Assembly: GCF_012726175.1 (NCBI RefSeq)
Contig: NZ_JAASAD010000002.1
Coordinates: 248,001 to 312,000 of the forward strand
Origin: Micromonospora sp. HNM0581
Lineage (GTDB): Bacteria > Actinomycetota > Actinomycetes > Mycobacteriales > Micromonosporaceae
Reading direction: 5' to 3'
DNA length: 64,000 nt
Both the position numbers and the translations under genes were made by a program. The notes under the pieces were generated by a model. The model ran no database searches. It was not told where the DNA came from and was given only the letters and a program-made list of their open reading frames with translations. Below, piece by piece: positions 54,355 to 62,582 of the stretch. Positions within the stretch are counted from its first letter, which is position 1, and each line of letters begins with the position of its first letter.

Positions 54355-55263
54355 TCAGACCGCGCCGCTGAAGGTGTCGCAGGAGGCAGGGTCGCCGCTG
54401 TCGTAACCCCGGTTGAACCACTGCCTGCGTTGCTCCGACGAGCCGTGGGTGAACTCGTCGGGGTTCACCGGCCGGTCGGCGCGCCTGGAGATGGCGTCGT
54501 CACCGATGGCCTCGGCGGTGTCGATGGCCTCGGCGATGTCCCGCTCGGTGATGCTGGTGAAGATCCTCTGGCCGCTGTCGTCGGCGGTGCCGGTGGCGTT
54601 CTTCGCCCACGCACCGGCGTAACAGTCGGCCTGCAACTCCAGGCGTACCGACAGGTCGTTGGCGTTGCCCGGGTCGCGCTGCTGCTGACGGCGTACCTGC
54701 TCGTTGGTGCCGAGCAGGTTCTGCACGTGGTGGCCGTACTCGTGGGCCAGTACGTACGGCTGGGCGAATTCCCCCTCCGCCCCCAGTTGCGTGGCGAGTA
54801 CCTCGTAGAAGGAGAGGTCGATGTAGACGAGCGAGTCGGCCGGGCAGTAGAACGGGCCGACACCGGAGTCGGCCTGGCCGCAGGCGGTGTTGACGGCTCG
54901 GCTGAAGAAGACGGTACGGGTCGGCTGGTACTGCTCACCGAGGTCCTGCGGCAGGGCGGTGCGCCAGTACGCCTGGATCGAGTTGACGTAGAGGGTGTTG
55001 CGGCAGTCCAGCTGCTCCAGGGCGTCGTCGGCGGCGCAGCGCTGCTCCAGTGCGGTGTTGTCGCCCTGCTCCTCGCCACCGGTCATGGCGTTCAGGCCGA
55101 AGCCGCCGCCGACGAGGGCCACGAGCACGGCGATGACGATGCCGACGATGCCGCCGCGTCCGCCACCGATCGGGATGGGGATGCCCAACCCACCGCCTGC
55201 GCCGCCGCCTCGGCGGTCCTCGACCTGGCTGGTGTCGATCCGGGCGTTCTCGTTCAGCTCCAT
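54355..55263 (-). CDS. YpfJ-type neutral zinc metallopeptidase
   Basis: The 302-aa product has a Gly-rich cytoplasmic N-terminus, one membrane segment (GIVGIVIAVLVALVGGGFGL, residues ~38-57) and an extracytoplasmic metalloprotease domain with the HEYGHHVQNLLG zinc motif. Blocks such as FYCPADSLVYIDLSFY and LELQADCYAGAWA (third-ligand region) fit the YpfJ/zinc_metallopeptidase family. Substrates are unknown. Confidence 0.93.
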   Translation of the reverse strand: MELNENARIDTSQVEDRRGGGAGGGLGIPIPIGGGRGGIVGIVIAVLVALVGGGFGLNAMTGGEEQGDNTALEQRCAADDALEQLDCRNTLYVNSIQAYWRTALPQDLGEQYQPTRTVFFSRAVNTACGQADSGVGPFYCPADSLVYIDLSFYEVLATQLGAEGEFAQPYVLAHEYGHHVQNLLGTNEQVRRQQQRDPGNANDLSVRLELQADCYAGAWAKNATGTADDSGQRIFTSITERDIAEAIDTAEAIGDDAISRRADRPVNPDEFTHGSSEQRRQWFNRGYDSGDPASCDTFSGAV

Positions 55264-55370
55264 GGTGACCCCGATCAGTGAGTGTCTCGTGGCCGGTACC
55301 GGTCCGGTCGGCGATCCGGTACCCGACGATCTTGGTCGGTAATCCGCGTGGGTCGACAGCCGGAGCCCGG

Positions 55371-55475
55371 TACACTTGTCGTCGTGCTGCGCTGCGAAGG
55401 CTGAACGCCCCGCGCCGACGGGTCACCGGGATCCGCCGGCGCTTTCGTGTGCCCTGAGTCAGCCCTTCGGATCCC
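55371..55475 (+). promoter_or_regulatory. ABC-F leader: promoter, six-codon leader ORF and two competing hairpins
   Basis: TACACT (55371-55376) is a good -10. Seven bases later a GTG opens a short frame, M-L-R-C-E-G-stop (55384-55404). Downstream, GCGCCG (55412-55417) can pair with CGGCGC (55437-55442), followed by TTT. GGGATCCG (55428-55435), in that hairpin's loop, can pair instead with CGGATCCC (55468-55475), next to the ribosome site GGAAGCGAG. This has the layout of a translational or transcriptional attenuator. Confidence 0.45.
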
Positions 55476-55493
55476 CGGAAGCGAGTACCTGAA

Positions 55494-57098
55494 ATGATCA
55501 CTGCAACCGGCCTGGAACTACGTGCCGGAGCCCGGATCCTGCTCTCCGACACCACGCTGCGGGTGCAGCCCGGTGACCGGATCGGCCTGGTCGGGCGCAA
55601 CGGTGCCGGCAAGACCACCACCCTCAAGGTGCTCGCCGGTGAGGGCCAGCCGTACGGGGGGCAGGTCGACCGGCGCAGCGCCGTCGGCTATCTCCCACAG
55701 GATCCGCGGACCGGCGACCTCGACGTCACCGGGCGGGACCGGGTCCTCTCCGCCCGTGGCCTGGACGCCCTGATGGCCGGGATGAAGGACCTTGAGGCGC
55801 GCCTCGCCGAGGACGCCGACGAGCGCCTGGTCCGCCGTTACGGCGCTCTGGAGGACCAGTTCGCCGCCCTCGGCGGGTACGCGGCGGAAGCCGAGGCGGC
55901 CCGCATCTGCGCCAACCTCGGGCTGCCCGATCGTGCTCTCGCGCAGACCATCGGCACCCTCTCCGGCGGTCAGCGTCGGCGAATCGAGTTGGCCCGGATC
56001 CTGTTTCGGGACGCGGGTGAGAACGGGGGCGGGATCCTGCTGTTGGACGAACCGACCAACCACCTGGACGCCGACTCGATCACCTGGCTTCGGGGTTTCC
56101 TCGCCAACCACAAAGGCGGGCTGATCGTGATTTCGCACGATGGTGATCTGCTCGAGTCGGTGGTCAACAAGGTGTGGTTCCTGGACGCCACCCGCAGCGT
56201 GGTCGACGTCTACAACCTGGGTTGGCAGGCGTACCTGGAGGCCCGGGAAACCGACGAGCGTCGTCGTCGGCGGGAACGGGCCAATGCCGAGAAGAAGGCC
56301 GGCGCGCTGATGGCCCAGGCCGACAAGATGCGGGCCAAGGCCACCAAGACGGTCGCCGCGCAGAACATGGCCCGCCGGGCCGAGCGGTTGATGTCCGGCC
56401 TGGAAGAGGTGCGGGTCGCCGACAAGGTGGCCAAGGTGCGTTTCCCGGCTCCGGCGCCTTGCGGCAAGACGCCGCTGACCGCGACCGGCCTGTCGAAGTC
56501 GTACGGCTCGTTGGAGATTTTCACCGACGTGAACGTGGCCGTGGACCGGGGATCGAGGGTCGCCATTCTCGGGCTCAACGGTGCCGGAAAGACCACGTTG
56601 TTGCGGATGCTCGGCGGCCTGCTGGAGCCGGACACCGGCGAGGTGCGCTCCGGTCACGGTCTGCGGCTGGGGTACTACGCCCAGGAGCACGAGACGCTCG
56701 ATGTGGAGCGGACGGTCCTGGAGAACATGCGGGCCGCCTCGGTTGACCAGACCGACACCGAACTGCGCAAAATCCTGGGTGCCTTCCTCTTCTCCGGCGA
56801 GGACGTCGACAAGCCTGCCGGGGTGCTCTCCGGCGGGGAGAAGACCCGGCTGGCCCTGTCGACCCTGGTCTGCTCCGGTGCCAACGTGCTGCTGCTCGAC
56901 GAGCCGACGAACAACCTGGATCCGGTCAGCCGTGAGCAGGTGCTCGACGCCATCGCCCGCTACCCGGGGGCGATCGTGCTCGTCACCCACGACCCGGGCG
57001 CGGTCCTCGCGCTCAAGCCGGACCGGGCGATCCTGCTCCCCGACGGCGACGAAGACGCCTGGAGTGACGATCTGCTGGAACTGGTCGAGTTGGCCTGA
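55494..57098 (+). CDS. ABC-F family ATPase
   Basis: The 534-aa product has two ABC domains and no membrane segments. It has Walker A GRNGAGKT (~residue 38) and GLNGAGKT (~360), and signatures LSGGQRRRIEL and LSGGEKTRLAL. A charged interdomain linker at ~240-305 (EARETDERRRRERANAEKK) would reach the peptidyl-transferase centre. ABC-F proteins act on ribosomes as translation factors or antibiotic-resistance proteins. The linker is of moderate length and does not identify the subgroup. The long leader with a short upstream ORF suggests ribosome-sensed regulation. Confidence 0.92.
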   Translation: MITATGLELRAGARILLSDTTLRVQPGDRIGLVGRNGAGKTTTLKVLAGEGQPYGGQVDRRSAVGYLPQDPRTGDLDVTGRDRVLSARGLDALMAGMKDLEARLAEDADERLVRRYGALEDQFAALGGYAAEAEAARICANLGLPDRALAQTIGTLSGGQRRRIELARILFRDAGENGGGILLLDEPTNHLDADSITWLRGFLANHKGGLIVISHDGDLLESVVNKVWFLDATRSVVDVYNLGWQAYLEARETDERRRRRERANAEKKAGALMAQADKMRAKATKTVAAQNMARRAERLMSGLEEVRVADKVAKVRFPAPAPCGKTPLTATGLSKSYGSLEIFTDVNVAVDRGSRVAILGLNGAGKTTLLRMLGGLLEPDTGEVRSGHGLRLGYYAQEHETLDVERTVLENMRAASVDQTDTELRKILGAFLFSGEDVDKPAGVLSGGEKTRLALSTLVCSGANVLLLDEPTNNLDPVSREQVLDAIARYPGAIVLVTHDPGAVLALKPDRAILLPDGDEDAWSDDLLELVELA

Positions 57099-57186
57099 TT
57101 CCGTTGCGGCATCACCTATCGGGAAGCTGACATTGCATAGCGTGTCGGTTGGCGAATAGTTGATATCTGGCGCATGATCGTTCGAG

Positions 57187-57208
57187 ACGGTCTAATAGGT
57201 GGGACCGT
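57187..57208. promoter_or_regulatory. Inverted repeat upstream of the small HTH gene
   Basis: ACGGTC (57187-57192) and GACCGT (57203-57208) flank a 10-bp spacer, about one helical turn centre to centre, 36 bp before the start. Confidence 0.45.
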
Positions 57209-57244
57209 ATCCGAACCGCACAGTCTGGGACGTGAGGACACAGC

Positions 57245-57472
57245 ATGGCAGCCACTGGCACAGCCACCAGCACTGAGAAGGGTCGCCGGATCGTCGGAGC
57301 CGAGCGTCAGACGCTCGCGAAGGACCTCGTCAAGCGGTACACCGGGGGCGAGAGCATCCGGGCGCTCGCGGCCTCGACCGGGCGATCGTACGGATTCATC
57401 CACCGCGTACTCACCGAGTCCGGGGTGCAGCTGCGGCAGCGTGGCGGCGCTCGGCGCCGCAAGAAGGCGTGA
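57245..57472 (+). CDS. Small helix-turn-helix DNA-binding protein
   Basis: The 75-aa product is essentially one HTH: LAKDLVKRYTGGESIRALAA and STGRSYGFIHRVLTESG at residues ~23-60, with a basic tail (RGGARRRKKA). Single-domain proteins of this type are widely conserved in actinomycetes; the function is not established to my knowledge. GAGGA precedes the ATG. A perfect 6-bp dyad lies just upstream and may be its own operator. Confidence 0.85.
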   Translation: MAATGTATSTEKGRRIVGAERQTLAKDLVKRYTGGESIRALAASTGRSYGFIHRVLTESGVQLRQRGGARRRKKA

Positions 57473-57530
57473 CCCGCCGGTCAGCGGCGTTCAGCAGCAC
57501 CGCCACCACCACCGTGACCCGGGCCGCCCG

Positions 57531-58298
57531 GTGACCGCCGAGGCGACCGGGGTCCGGCTGGAATGCGACGGGCCGGTTGCCACGGTCACCCTGTGCCGGC
57601 CCGACGTGCTCAACGCGCAGACACCGGCGACGTGGCGCGCGATGAGCGACTTTTCCCGGGAGCTTCCCGGCGACGTGCGCGTGGTCGTGGTACGCGGCGA
57701 GGGGCGGGCCTTCTCCGCCGGCCTCGACCTGTCGGTGGCCGCTGCCTCCGGTCCCGGTTCCTTCGCCGCGCTGGCCACCCTGCCCGAGCAGCAGTGCGCC
57801 GACAAGATCGCCGACTATCAGGCCGGGTTCACCTGGCTACACCGGCCGGACATCATTTCGATCGCTGCCGTACAGGGGCACGCGATCGGCGCGGGCTTCC
57901 AGCTCGCCCTCGCCTGCGACCTGCGGGTACTGGCCGAGGACGCGAAGTTCTCCATGGCTGAGGTCACGTTGGGCCTGGTCCCCGATCTGGCCGGCACCCG
58001 GCGCCTGGTCGAGCTGGTCGGCTACTCCCGCGCCCTGGAGATCTGCGCCACCGGGCGGCGGCTGGACGCCGCCGAAGCGGACCGGATCGGGCTGGCCACC
58101 CTCGTGGTTCCCGGCGCCGAGTTGGACGACGCGGTGCGTGACCTGACCGCCGGGCTGCTCGCCCACCACCGAGACGCCGTCATCGAAATCAAGGCGCTGC
58201 TGGCCGGAGCCGCCGGGCGTACCCACGCCGCGCAGCAGCGCGCCGAGCGGGAGGCACAGACACGACGGCTGCGGGATCTCGCCGGCCAGGGAGAGTAG
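57531..58298 (+). CDS. Enoyl-CoA hydratase/isomerase family protein
   Basis: The 255-aa product is a crotonase-fold protein. It has oxyanion-hole segments GRAFSAGLDLS and GHAIGAGFQLALACD and a Glu in AEVTLGLVPD at the usual catalytic position. Crotonases hydrate or isomerise acyl-CoA thioesters; the substrate is not deducible. The GTG start lies 58 bp after the HTH gene, with no clear ribosome site. Confidence 0.9.
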   Translation: MTAEATGVRLECDGPVATVTLCRPDVLNAQTPATWRAMSDFSRELPGDVRVVVVRGEGRAFSAGLDLSVAAASGPGSFAALATLPEQQCADKIADYQAGFTWLHRPDIISIAAVQGHAIGAGFQLALACDLRVLAEDAKFSMAEVTLGLVPDLAGTRRLVELVGYSRALEICATGRRLDAAEADRIGLATLVVPGAELDDAVRDLTAGLLAHHRDAVIEIKALLAGAAGRTHAAQQRAEREAQTRRLRDLAGQGE

Positions 58299-58394
58299 TA
58301 AGTACCGTTCGGGAAGATTCGCGTCACCCGTGTGGTTGTCTCAGTCGTCGGCGAACTGACCGACGGCGAACGACGTATTGATCCGGAGGTGCGC

Positions 58395-60383
58395 GTGTCC
58401 AACCCGATGTCCGCTGGCGGCATGGGCGGCTGGAGCATGCTCCGGTCGATGCGCAGTCAGGACGACATCTCCGCACACCGCCTCAAACGCGGCGTCGCGC
58501 GTCGGATCGTCGCGTTCGCCCAACCCTACCGGCGCGACATCGTCGTCTTCCTGCTCACGGTGATCGTCGCCGCGGTGATCGGGGTGGCGACCCCGCTGCT
58601 GGCCGGCGACGTCATCGACGCGATCACCCGGGGCGGTCCCGACGCCGGTGCGTCGGTGATCCGGCTGGCCCTGCTCATCGCCGGGTTGGCGGTCGCCGAC
58701 GCTGGCCTGTCGCTGGCCCAGCGGTGGTATTCGGCCCGCATCGGCGAAGGCATCATCCTCGACCTGCGTACCCGTGTCTACGGACACGTGCAGCGGATGC
58801 CGTTGCAGTTCTTCAGCCGGACCCAGACCGGTGCACTGGTCAGCCGGCTCAACAACGACGTGATGGGCGCCCAGCGGGCATTCACCTCGACGCTGTCCGG
58901 CGTGGTCAGCAACGTGATCCAGTTGGTTCTCACCGCCGTGGTGATGCTCACCCTCTCCTGGCAGATCACGGCGCTCTCGCTGGTGCTCCTACCGGTGTTC
59001 ATCATCCCGGCCCGCCGGGTGGGACGGCGGCTGGCCGAGATCACCCGAGAGTCGTACGACCTCGACGCCAAAATGAACGCGACGATGACCGAACGGTTCG
59101 GGGTCGCCGGTGCGCTGCTGGTGAAACTCTTCGGCCGACCCGACGCGGAGGCGGCCCGCTTCGTCGCCCGTGCCGAGCGGGTCCGCGACATCGGCATCAC
59201 CTCGGCGATGTACTCGCGGACCTTCTTCGTGGCGATGTTGCTGGTGGCCTCGCTGGCCCAGGCCCTGACCTATGGCCTCGGCGGCTGGCTCGCGGTGAGC
59301 GGTCAGGTCAGCGCCGGCACCGTCGTCACCCTCGCACTGCTGCTCACCCGCCTCTACGGCCCGCTCACCGCGCTGAGCAACGTCCGGGTGGACGTGATGA
59401 GCGCACTGGTCTCGTTCGACCGGGTCTTCGAGGTGCTCGATCTGGAGCCGGGCATCAAGGAACGGTCCGATGCGGTACCAGTTCCTCAGGGTGCCGGGCG
59501 CGTCGAGTTCCGCGACGTGAGGTTCCGCTACCCGAGCGCTGCCGAGATCTCACTCGCGTCGTTGGAGGAGGTCGCCGCACTGGAACGTACGGTCAGCGAG
59601 CCGGTGCTCAAGGGGGTCTCGTTCACCGTCGAGCCGGGCCAGATGGTGGCGTTGGTCGGGCCCTCCGGTGCCGGCAAGTCCACCCTGTCCATGCTGATCT
59701 CCCGAATCTACGACGTGACCGACGGACGGGTGCTGGTCGGTGGCGTCGACGTCCGTGACGCCCGGCTCGACTCGCTGCGCGACGAGATCGGCGTCGTCAC
59801 CCAGGATTCGCACCTGTTCCACGAAACCATCGCGGAGAACCTGCGGTACGCCAAGCCGGACGCCACCGAAGAGGAACTGTGGGCGGCACTGGCAGGTGCC
59901 CAGGTCGCCGGCCTGGTCAGGTCGCTGCCCGACGGGTTGGAGACCACCGTGGGGGAGCGTGGCTACCGCTTCTCCGGTGGTGAGAAGCAGCGCATCGCCA
60001 TTGCCCGGTTGCTGCTCAAGGCACCGTCGATCGTGATCCTCGACGAGGCGACCGCGCACCTGGATTCGGAGAGCGAAGCGGCGGTGCAGCGGGCGCTCTC
60101 CGTGGCGCTGACCGGGCGTACCGCCCTGGTGATCGCCCACCGGCTCTCCACCGTCCGGGACGCCGACCAGATCCTGGTACTCGATGACGGCCGCATCGTG
60201 GAGCGGGGCCGTCACGACGAGCTGGTCGCGGTCGGTGGCCTCTACGCCGAGCTGTACCGCACCCAGTTCGCGGTGGTCGACTCGCCCAGTCCGTACGCCG
60301 ACGCCACCGGTCCAGAACCAGTGGTCATCCCCACCCGGGAGTACGTGGCCGACGAGGCCATGCCGCCTGCCGCCTCGAACTGA
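58395..60383 (+). CDS. ABC transporter, fused permease and ATPase (type IV exporter)
   Basis: The 662-aa product has a six-segment exporter domain (residues ~45-340) and an ATPase domain with Walker A GPSGAGKSTLSML, signature FSGGEKQRIAIA and Walker B VILDEATAHLDSE. A His-loop segment, LVIAHRLSTVRDAD, follows. A ~20-residue insert (SLASLEEVAALERTVSEP) splits the first strand pair of the ATPase. It would act as a homodimer, or as a heterodimer with a partner outside the window. GGAGG at 58385 supports the GTG at 58395. Confidence 0.93.
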   Translation: MSNPMSAGGMGGWSMLRSMRSQDDISAHRLKRGVARRIVAFAQPYRRDIVVFLLTVIVAAVIGVATPLLAGDVIDAITRGGPDAGASVIRLALLIAGLAVADAGLSLAQRWYSARIGEGIILDLRTRVYGHVQRMPLQFFSRTQTGALVSRLNNDVMGAQRAFTSTLSGVVSNVIQLVLTAVVMLTLSWQITALSLVLLPVFIIPARRVGRRLAEITRESYDLDAKMNATMTERFGVAGALLVKLFGRPDAEAARFVARAERVRDIGITSAMYSRTFFVAMLLVASLAQALTYGLGGWLAVSGQVSAGTVVTLALLLTRLYGPLTALSNVRVDVMSALVSFDRVFEVLDLEPGIKERSDAVPVPQGAGRVEFRDVRFRYPSAAEISLASLEEVAALERTVSEPVLKGVSFTVEPGQMVALVGPSGAGKSTLSMLISRIYDVTDGRVLVGGVDVRDARLDSLRDEIGVVTQDSHLFHETIAENLRYAKPDATEEELWAALAGAQVAGLVRSLPDGLETTVGERGYRFSGGEKQRIAIARLLLKAPSIVILDEATAHLDSESEAAVQRALSVALTGRTALVIAHRLSTVRDADQILVLDDGRIVERGRHDELVAVGGLYAELYRTQFAVVDSPSPYADATGPEPVVIPTREYVADEAMPPAASN

Positions 60384-60468
60384 GGACACCGAGTTGGTGC
60401 TGTGATGGCCCGACGACACCGTCCGACACTCGGATCGGTACCCGGTCGGCGGGGCGACCGGTCGGTGG

Positions 60469-61230
60469 TCACAGCCCGCGTAGCGCGCCGCCGTCGACGG
60501 CGACGGTGACGCCGGTCAGGTAGCTGGCCGCAGGGGAGAGCACGAAGGCAGCGACCCGACCGAACTCGGCTGGTTCACCGATGCGGCGTAGTGGGATGGC
60601 GGCCTCCGCCTCGGCCCGCGCCTGTGCGGGGTCGCCGGTGGCGGCGAAGAGCTCCCGGTTGCGGTCGGTCAGGATCCGCCCCGGCAGCAGCCCGACAACT
60701 CGGACGCCACGCGGACCGTACTCGTCGGCGACATCCTTGGCGACGCCGGCCAGCCCCGGCCGTAGGCCGTTGGAGATGCCCAGCCCGGGCACCGGACCCC
60801 GTGCCGAGGTGGAGAGCACCAGGGCGATGGCGCCGCCCTCGGGCAGCGCGGCGGCGACCGTCCGTACCGTGCGGACGGTACCGAGGAAGACAGTCTCGAA
60901 GGACTGTCGCCACTGCTCGTCGTCGACCGACGCGGCACTGCCGGCGGGCGGACCACCGACGGAGACCAGGGCACCGTCGACGCGACCGAAGTGGTCCTGC
61001 GCGGCGTGCAGCAGCCGTCCGGGCGTCGCCGGGTCCGCCAGGTCGGCGGTGACGCCGATGGCCCGGTCCGGCCCGCCGAGGCCGGTCACGGCGGCCTCGA
61101 CCGCGTCGACGTGCCGGGCGCAGAGCACCACCCGGGCACCGTCGGCCACCAGGCACTGTGCGGTGGCGTAGCCGAGCCCACGGGAGGCGCCGGTGAGCAC
61201 GTACACCCGATCGGTCAGTCCGAGATCCAT
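60469..61230 (-). CDS. SDR-family oxidoreductase lacking the usual YxxxK
   Basis: The 253-aa product has the Rossmann motif TGASRGLG, a D-L-A-D acidic site and the catalytic Ser region LVLSTSARGPVPG. Where Y-x3-K is expected the sequence reads GISNGLRPGLAGVAKD, so the Tyr is absent although a downstream Lys remains. The C-terminus (LTGVTVAVDGGALRGL) is typical. It may be a divergent SDR subgroup with altered catalysis. It converges with the ABC exporter. Confidence 0.87.
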   Translation of the reverse strand: MDLGLTDRVYVLTGASRGLGYATAQCLVADGARVVLCARHVDAVEAAVTGLGGPDRAIGVTADLADPATPGRLLHAAQDHFGRVDGALVSVGGPPAGSAASVDDEQWRQSFETVFLGTVRTVRTVAAALPEGGAIALVLSTSARGPVPGLGISNGLRPGLAGVAKDVADEYGPRGVRVVGLLPGRILTDRNRELFAATGDPAQARAEAEAAIPLRRIGEPAEFGRVAAFVLSPAASYLTGVTVAVDGGALRGL

Positions 61231-61245
61231 GCCGAAGATCCTGCA

Positions 61246-61767
61246 TCACTTTGCCCGGCGACGGCCATCCGGTCCCGGTGCGGCGGGACATCGTGGGTGT
61301 TTGCAGGGTGCCCGGCGGCGACGGAGCAGGTGTATTCGACCGGCTACCTGGAGGGCGAGCGCGTCACCGGCCCGTCCGAGGGCGGGTAAGCGGCGACGGC
61401 GCGGTGCCCGCTGCCCGTCGTAGTAGAGATCAGACTCCCGTACGGCCAGTTCCTCCGCACCCAGCGCGGGCAGGGCGGCGCGGGCGTGCAGCGCGCGGGC
61501 CAGATCCCAGCCGTCGCGTAACCCGCCAGCACCTGGCCGGCCGGCCGCCCACTCGATGAACACGGTCGGCCAGGCCGGGCCGAGCCCGGTGGCGAGCAGT
61601 GGCCAGTGCCGGGCGACCTCACCGGCGCGCTTACGCAGCAGCGCGGCGCGGGCGGCGGCCAACGGGCCGGGCGCGAAGCCGGACGGCGGCGGTCCACCGG
61701 CGACCAGGGACGCGACAAGCGCGGCCTGCCGTGCGGCGAGGGAGGTCGGTTCCCCGGCCGGCGTCAC
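61246..61767 (-). CDS. Partner protein of the DUF692 enzyme (uncharacterised)
   Basis: The 173-aa product starts at a GTG that overlaps the DUF692 stop (GTGA). Its N-terminal half (ARQAALVASLVAGGPPPSGF; RARAALLRKRAGEVARHWPL-like helices; FIEWAAGRP) has the spacing of the helical N-terminus of DUF2063-type proteins, which accompany MNIO enzymes elsewhere. Residues ~110-140 (ALGAEELAVRESDLYYDGQR) are less basic. The last ~30 residues are unusually Arg/Pro/Cys-rich and may be an out-of-frame extension. A substrate-recognition or chaperone role for the enzyme is inferred from context. Confidence 0.7.
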   Translation of the reverse strand: MTPAGEPTSLAARQAALVASLVAGGPPPSGFAPGPLAAARAALLRKRAGEVARHWPLLATGLGPAWPTVFIEWAAGRPGAGGLRDGWDLARALHARAALPALGAEELAVRESDLYYDGQRAPRRRRLPALGRAGDALALQVAGRIHLLRRRRAPCKHPRCPAAPGPDGRRRAK

Positions 61768-62582
61768 GTCACCTCCGGGAAACCGCAGGCGGTGGCGACG
61801 GCGTCCAACTCGGCACGTAGCTCCGCCGCCGGTGGGTAGCGCCCGTCGCGTTCCAGCAGCACCGCGGGTGGACGGTGGCGAGCGCACACCTCGGTGAGCA
61901 GCTCCAACACCTCCTGCCCAATCGGGTCGGCGTGCGTGTCGTGGTAGAAACCGCCGCCCTCGGCGCCACCCGCGACGTGCAGGTACGCCACCCGTTCCAG
62001 CGGCAGCCGGTCCAGTAGCGCCAGCGGGTCGGTGCCCCGGTTACGGGCGTTGGCGTAGACGTTCGCGACGTCGAGTAGCAGCAACGCCGAGGTACGTTCC
62101 AGGATTTCGGTGAGGAACGCCGCCTCGTCGAGGTCGTCGTCCGGCCAGTCGAACAGGGCGGCGATCGGCTCCAGCGCTATCGGCACCGGCAGGTCGGCCT
62201 GGGCGCGGGAGATGTTGGCGCAGACCGCGTCGATCGCCTCGTGGGTGCGCGGCAGTGGCAACAGGTGACCCGCCTCCAGACCGCCGGCCCGGACGAAGGC
62301 GATGTGCTCGCTGACCAGAGGAGCCGCGAGCAGCTGCGCAACCGCTGCGAGGTGAGCCACGCGGTCCGGGTCGACCGGTTCTGCGCTGCCGAGGGAGAGG
62401 CGCACGCCGTGGGGTACGACCGCGACGCCTCGGTCGCGCAACTCGACCAGCTCGTGCGGGGCTGGTCCGGCGGTCGGCACCGACTCGGCGATCACCTCGA
62501 CGAAGCGCAGGCCGGGCAGCCCGGCCACGAACCCGGAGATCTCCGGGCGCCAGCCGATCCCTACACCGTGCGGGGTGCTCAT
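61764..62582 (-). CDS. DUF692 / MNIO-family iron-dependent enzyme
   Basis: The 272-aa product is a TIM-barrel DUF692 protein. Candidate metal ligands are H58 (VPHGVRLSLG), E92/H93 (SEHIAF), E138 (ALEPI), D171/N174 (LLLDVANVY), H202 (YLHVAG), D215 and H217 (FYHDTHADP) and E244 (LLERDG), matching the pattern of MbnB, TglH and BufB. Those enzymes use mixed-valent iron to modify Cys (and some other) residues in peptides. The ATG overlaps the stop of the upstream Cys/Gly-tailed membrane protein by 4 bp, making that protein the obvious candidate substrate. The partner gene overlaps the 3' end. Confidence 0.9.
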   Translation of the reverse strand: MSTPHGVGIGWRPEISGFVAGLPGLRFVEVIAESVPTAGPAPHELVELRDRGVAVVPHGVRLSLGSAEPVDPDRVAHLAAVAQLLAAPLVSEHIAFVRAGGLEAGHLLPLPRTHEAIDAVCANISRAQADLPVPIALEPIAALFDWPDDDLDEAAFLTEILERTSALLLLDVANVYANARNRGTDPLALLDRLPLERVAYLHVAGGAEGGGFYHDTHADPIGQEVLELLTEVCARHRPPAVLLERDGRYPPAAELRAELDAVATACGFPEVT

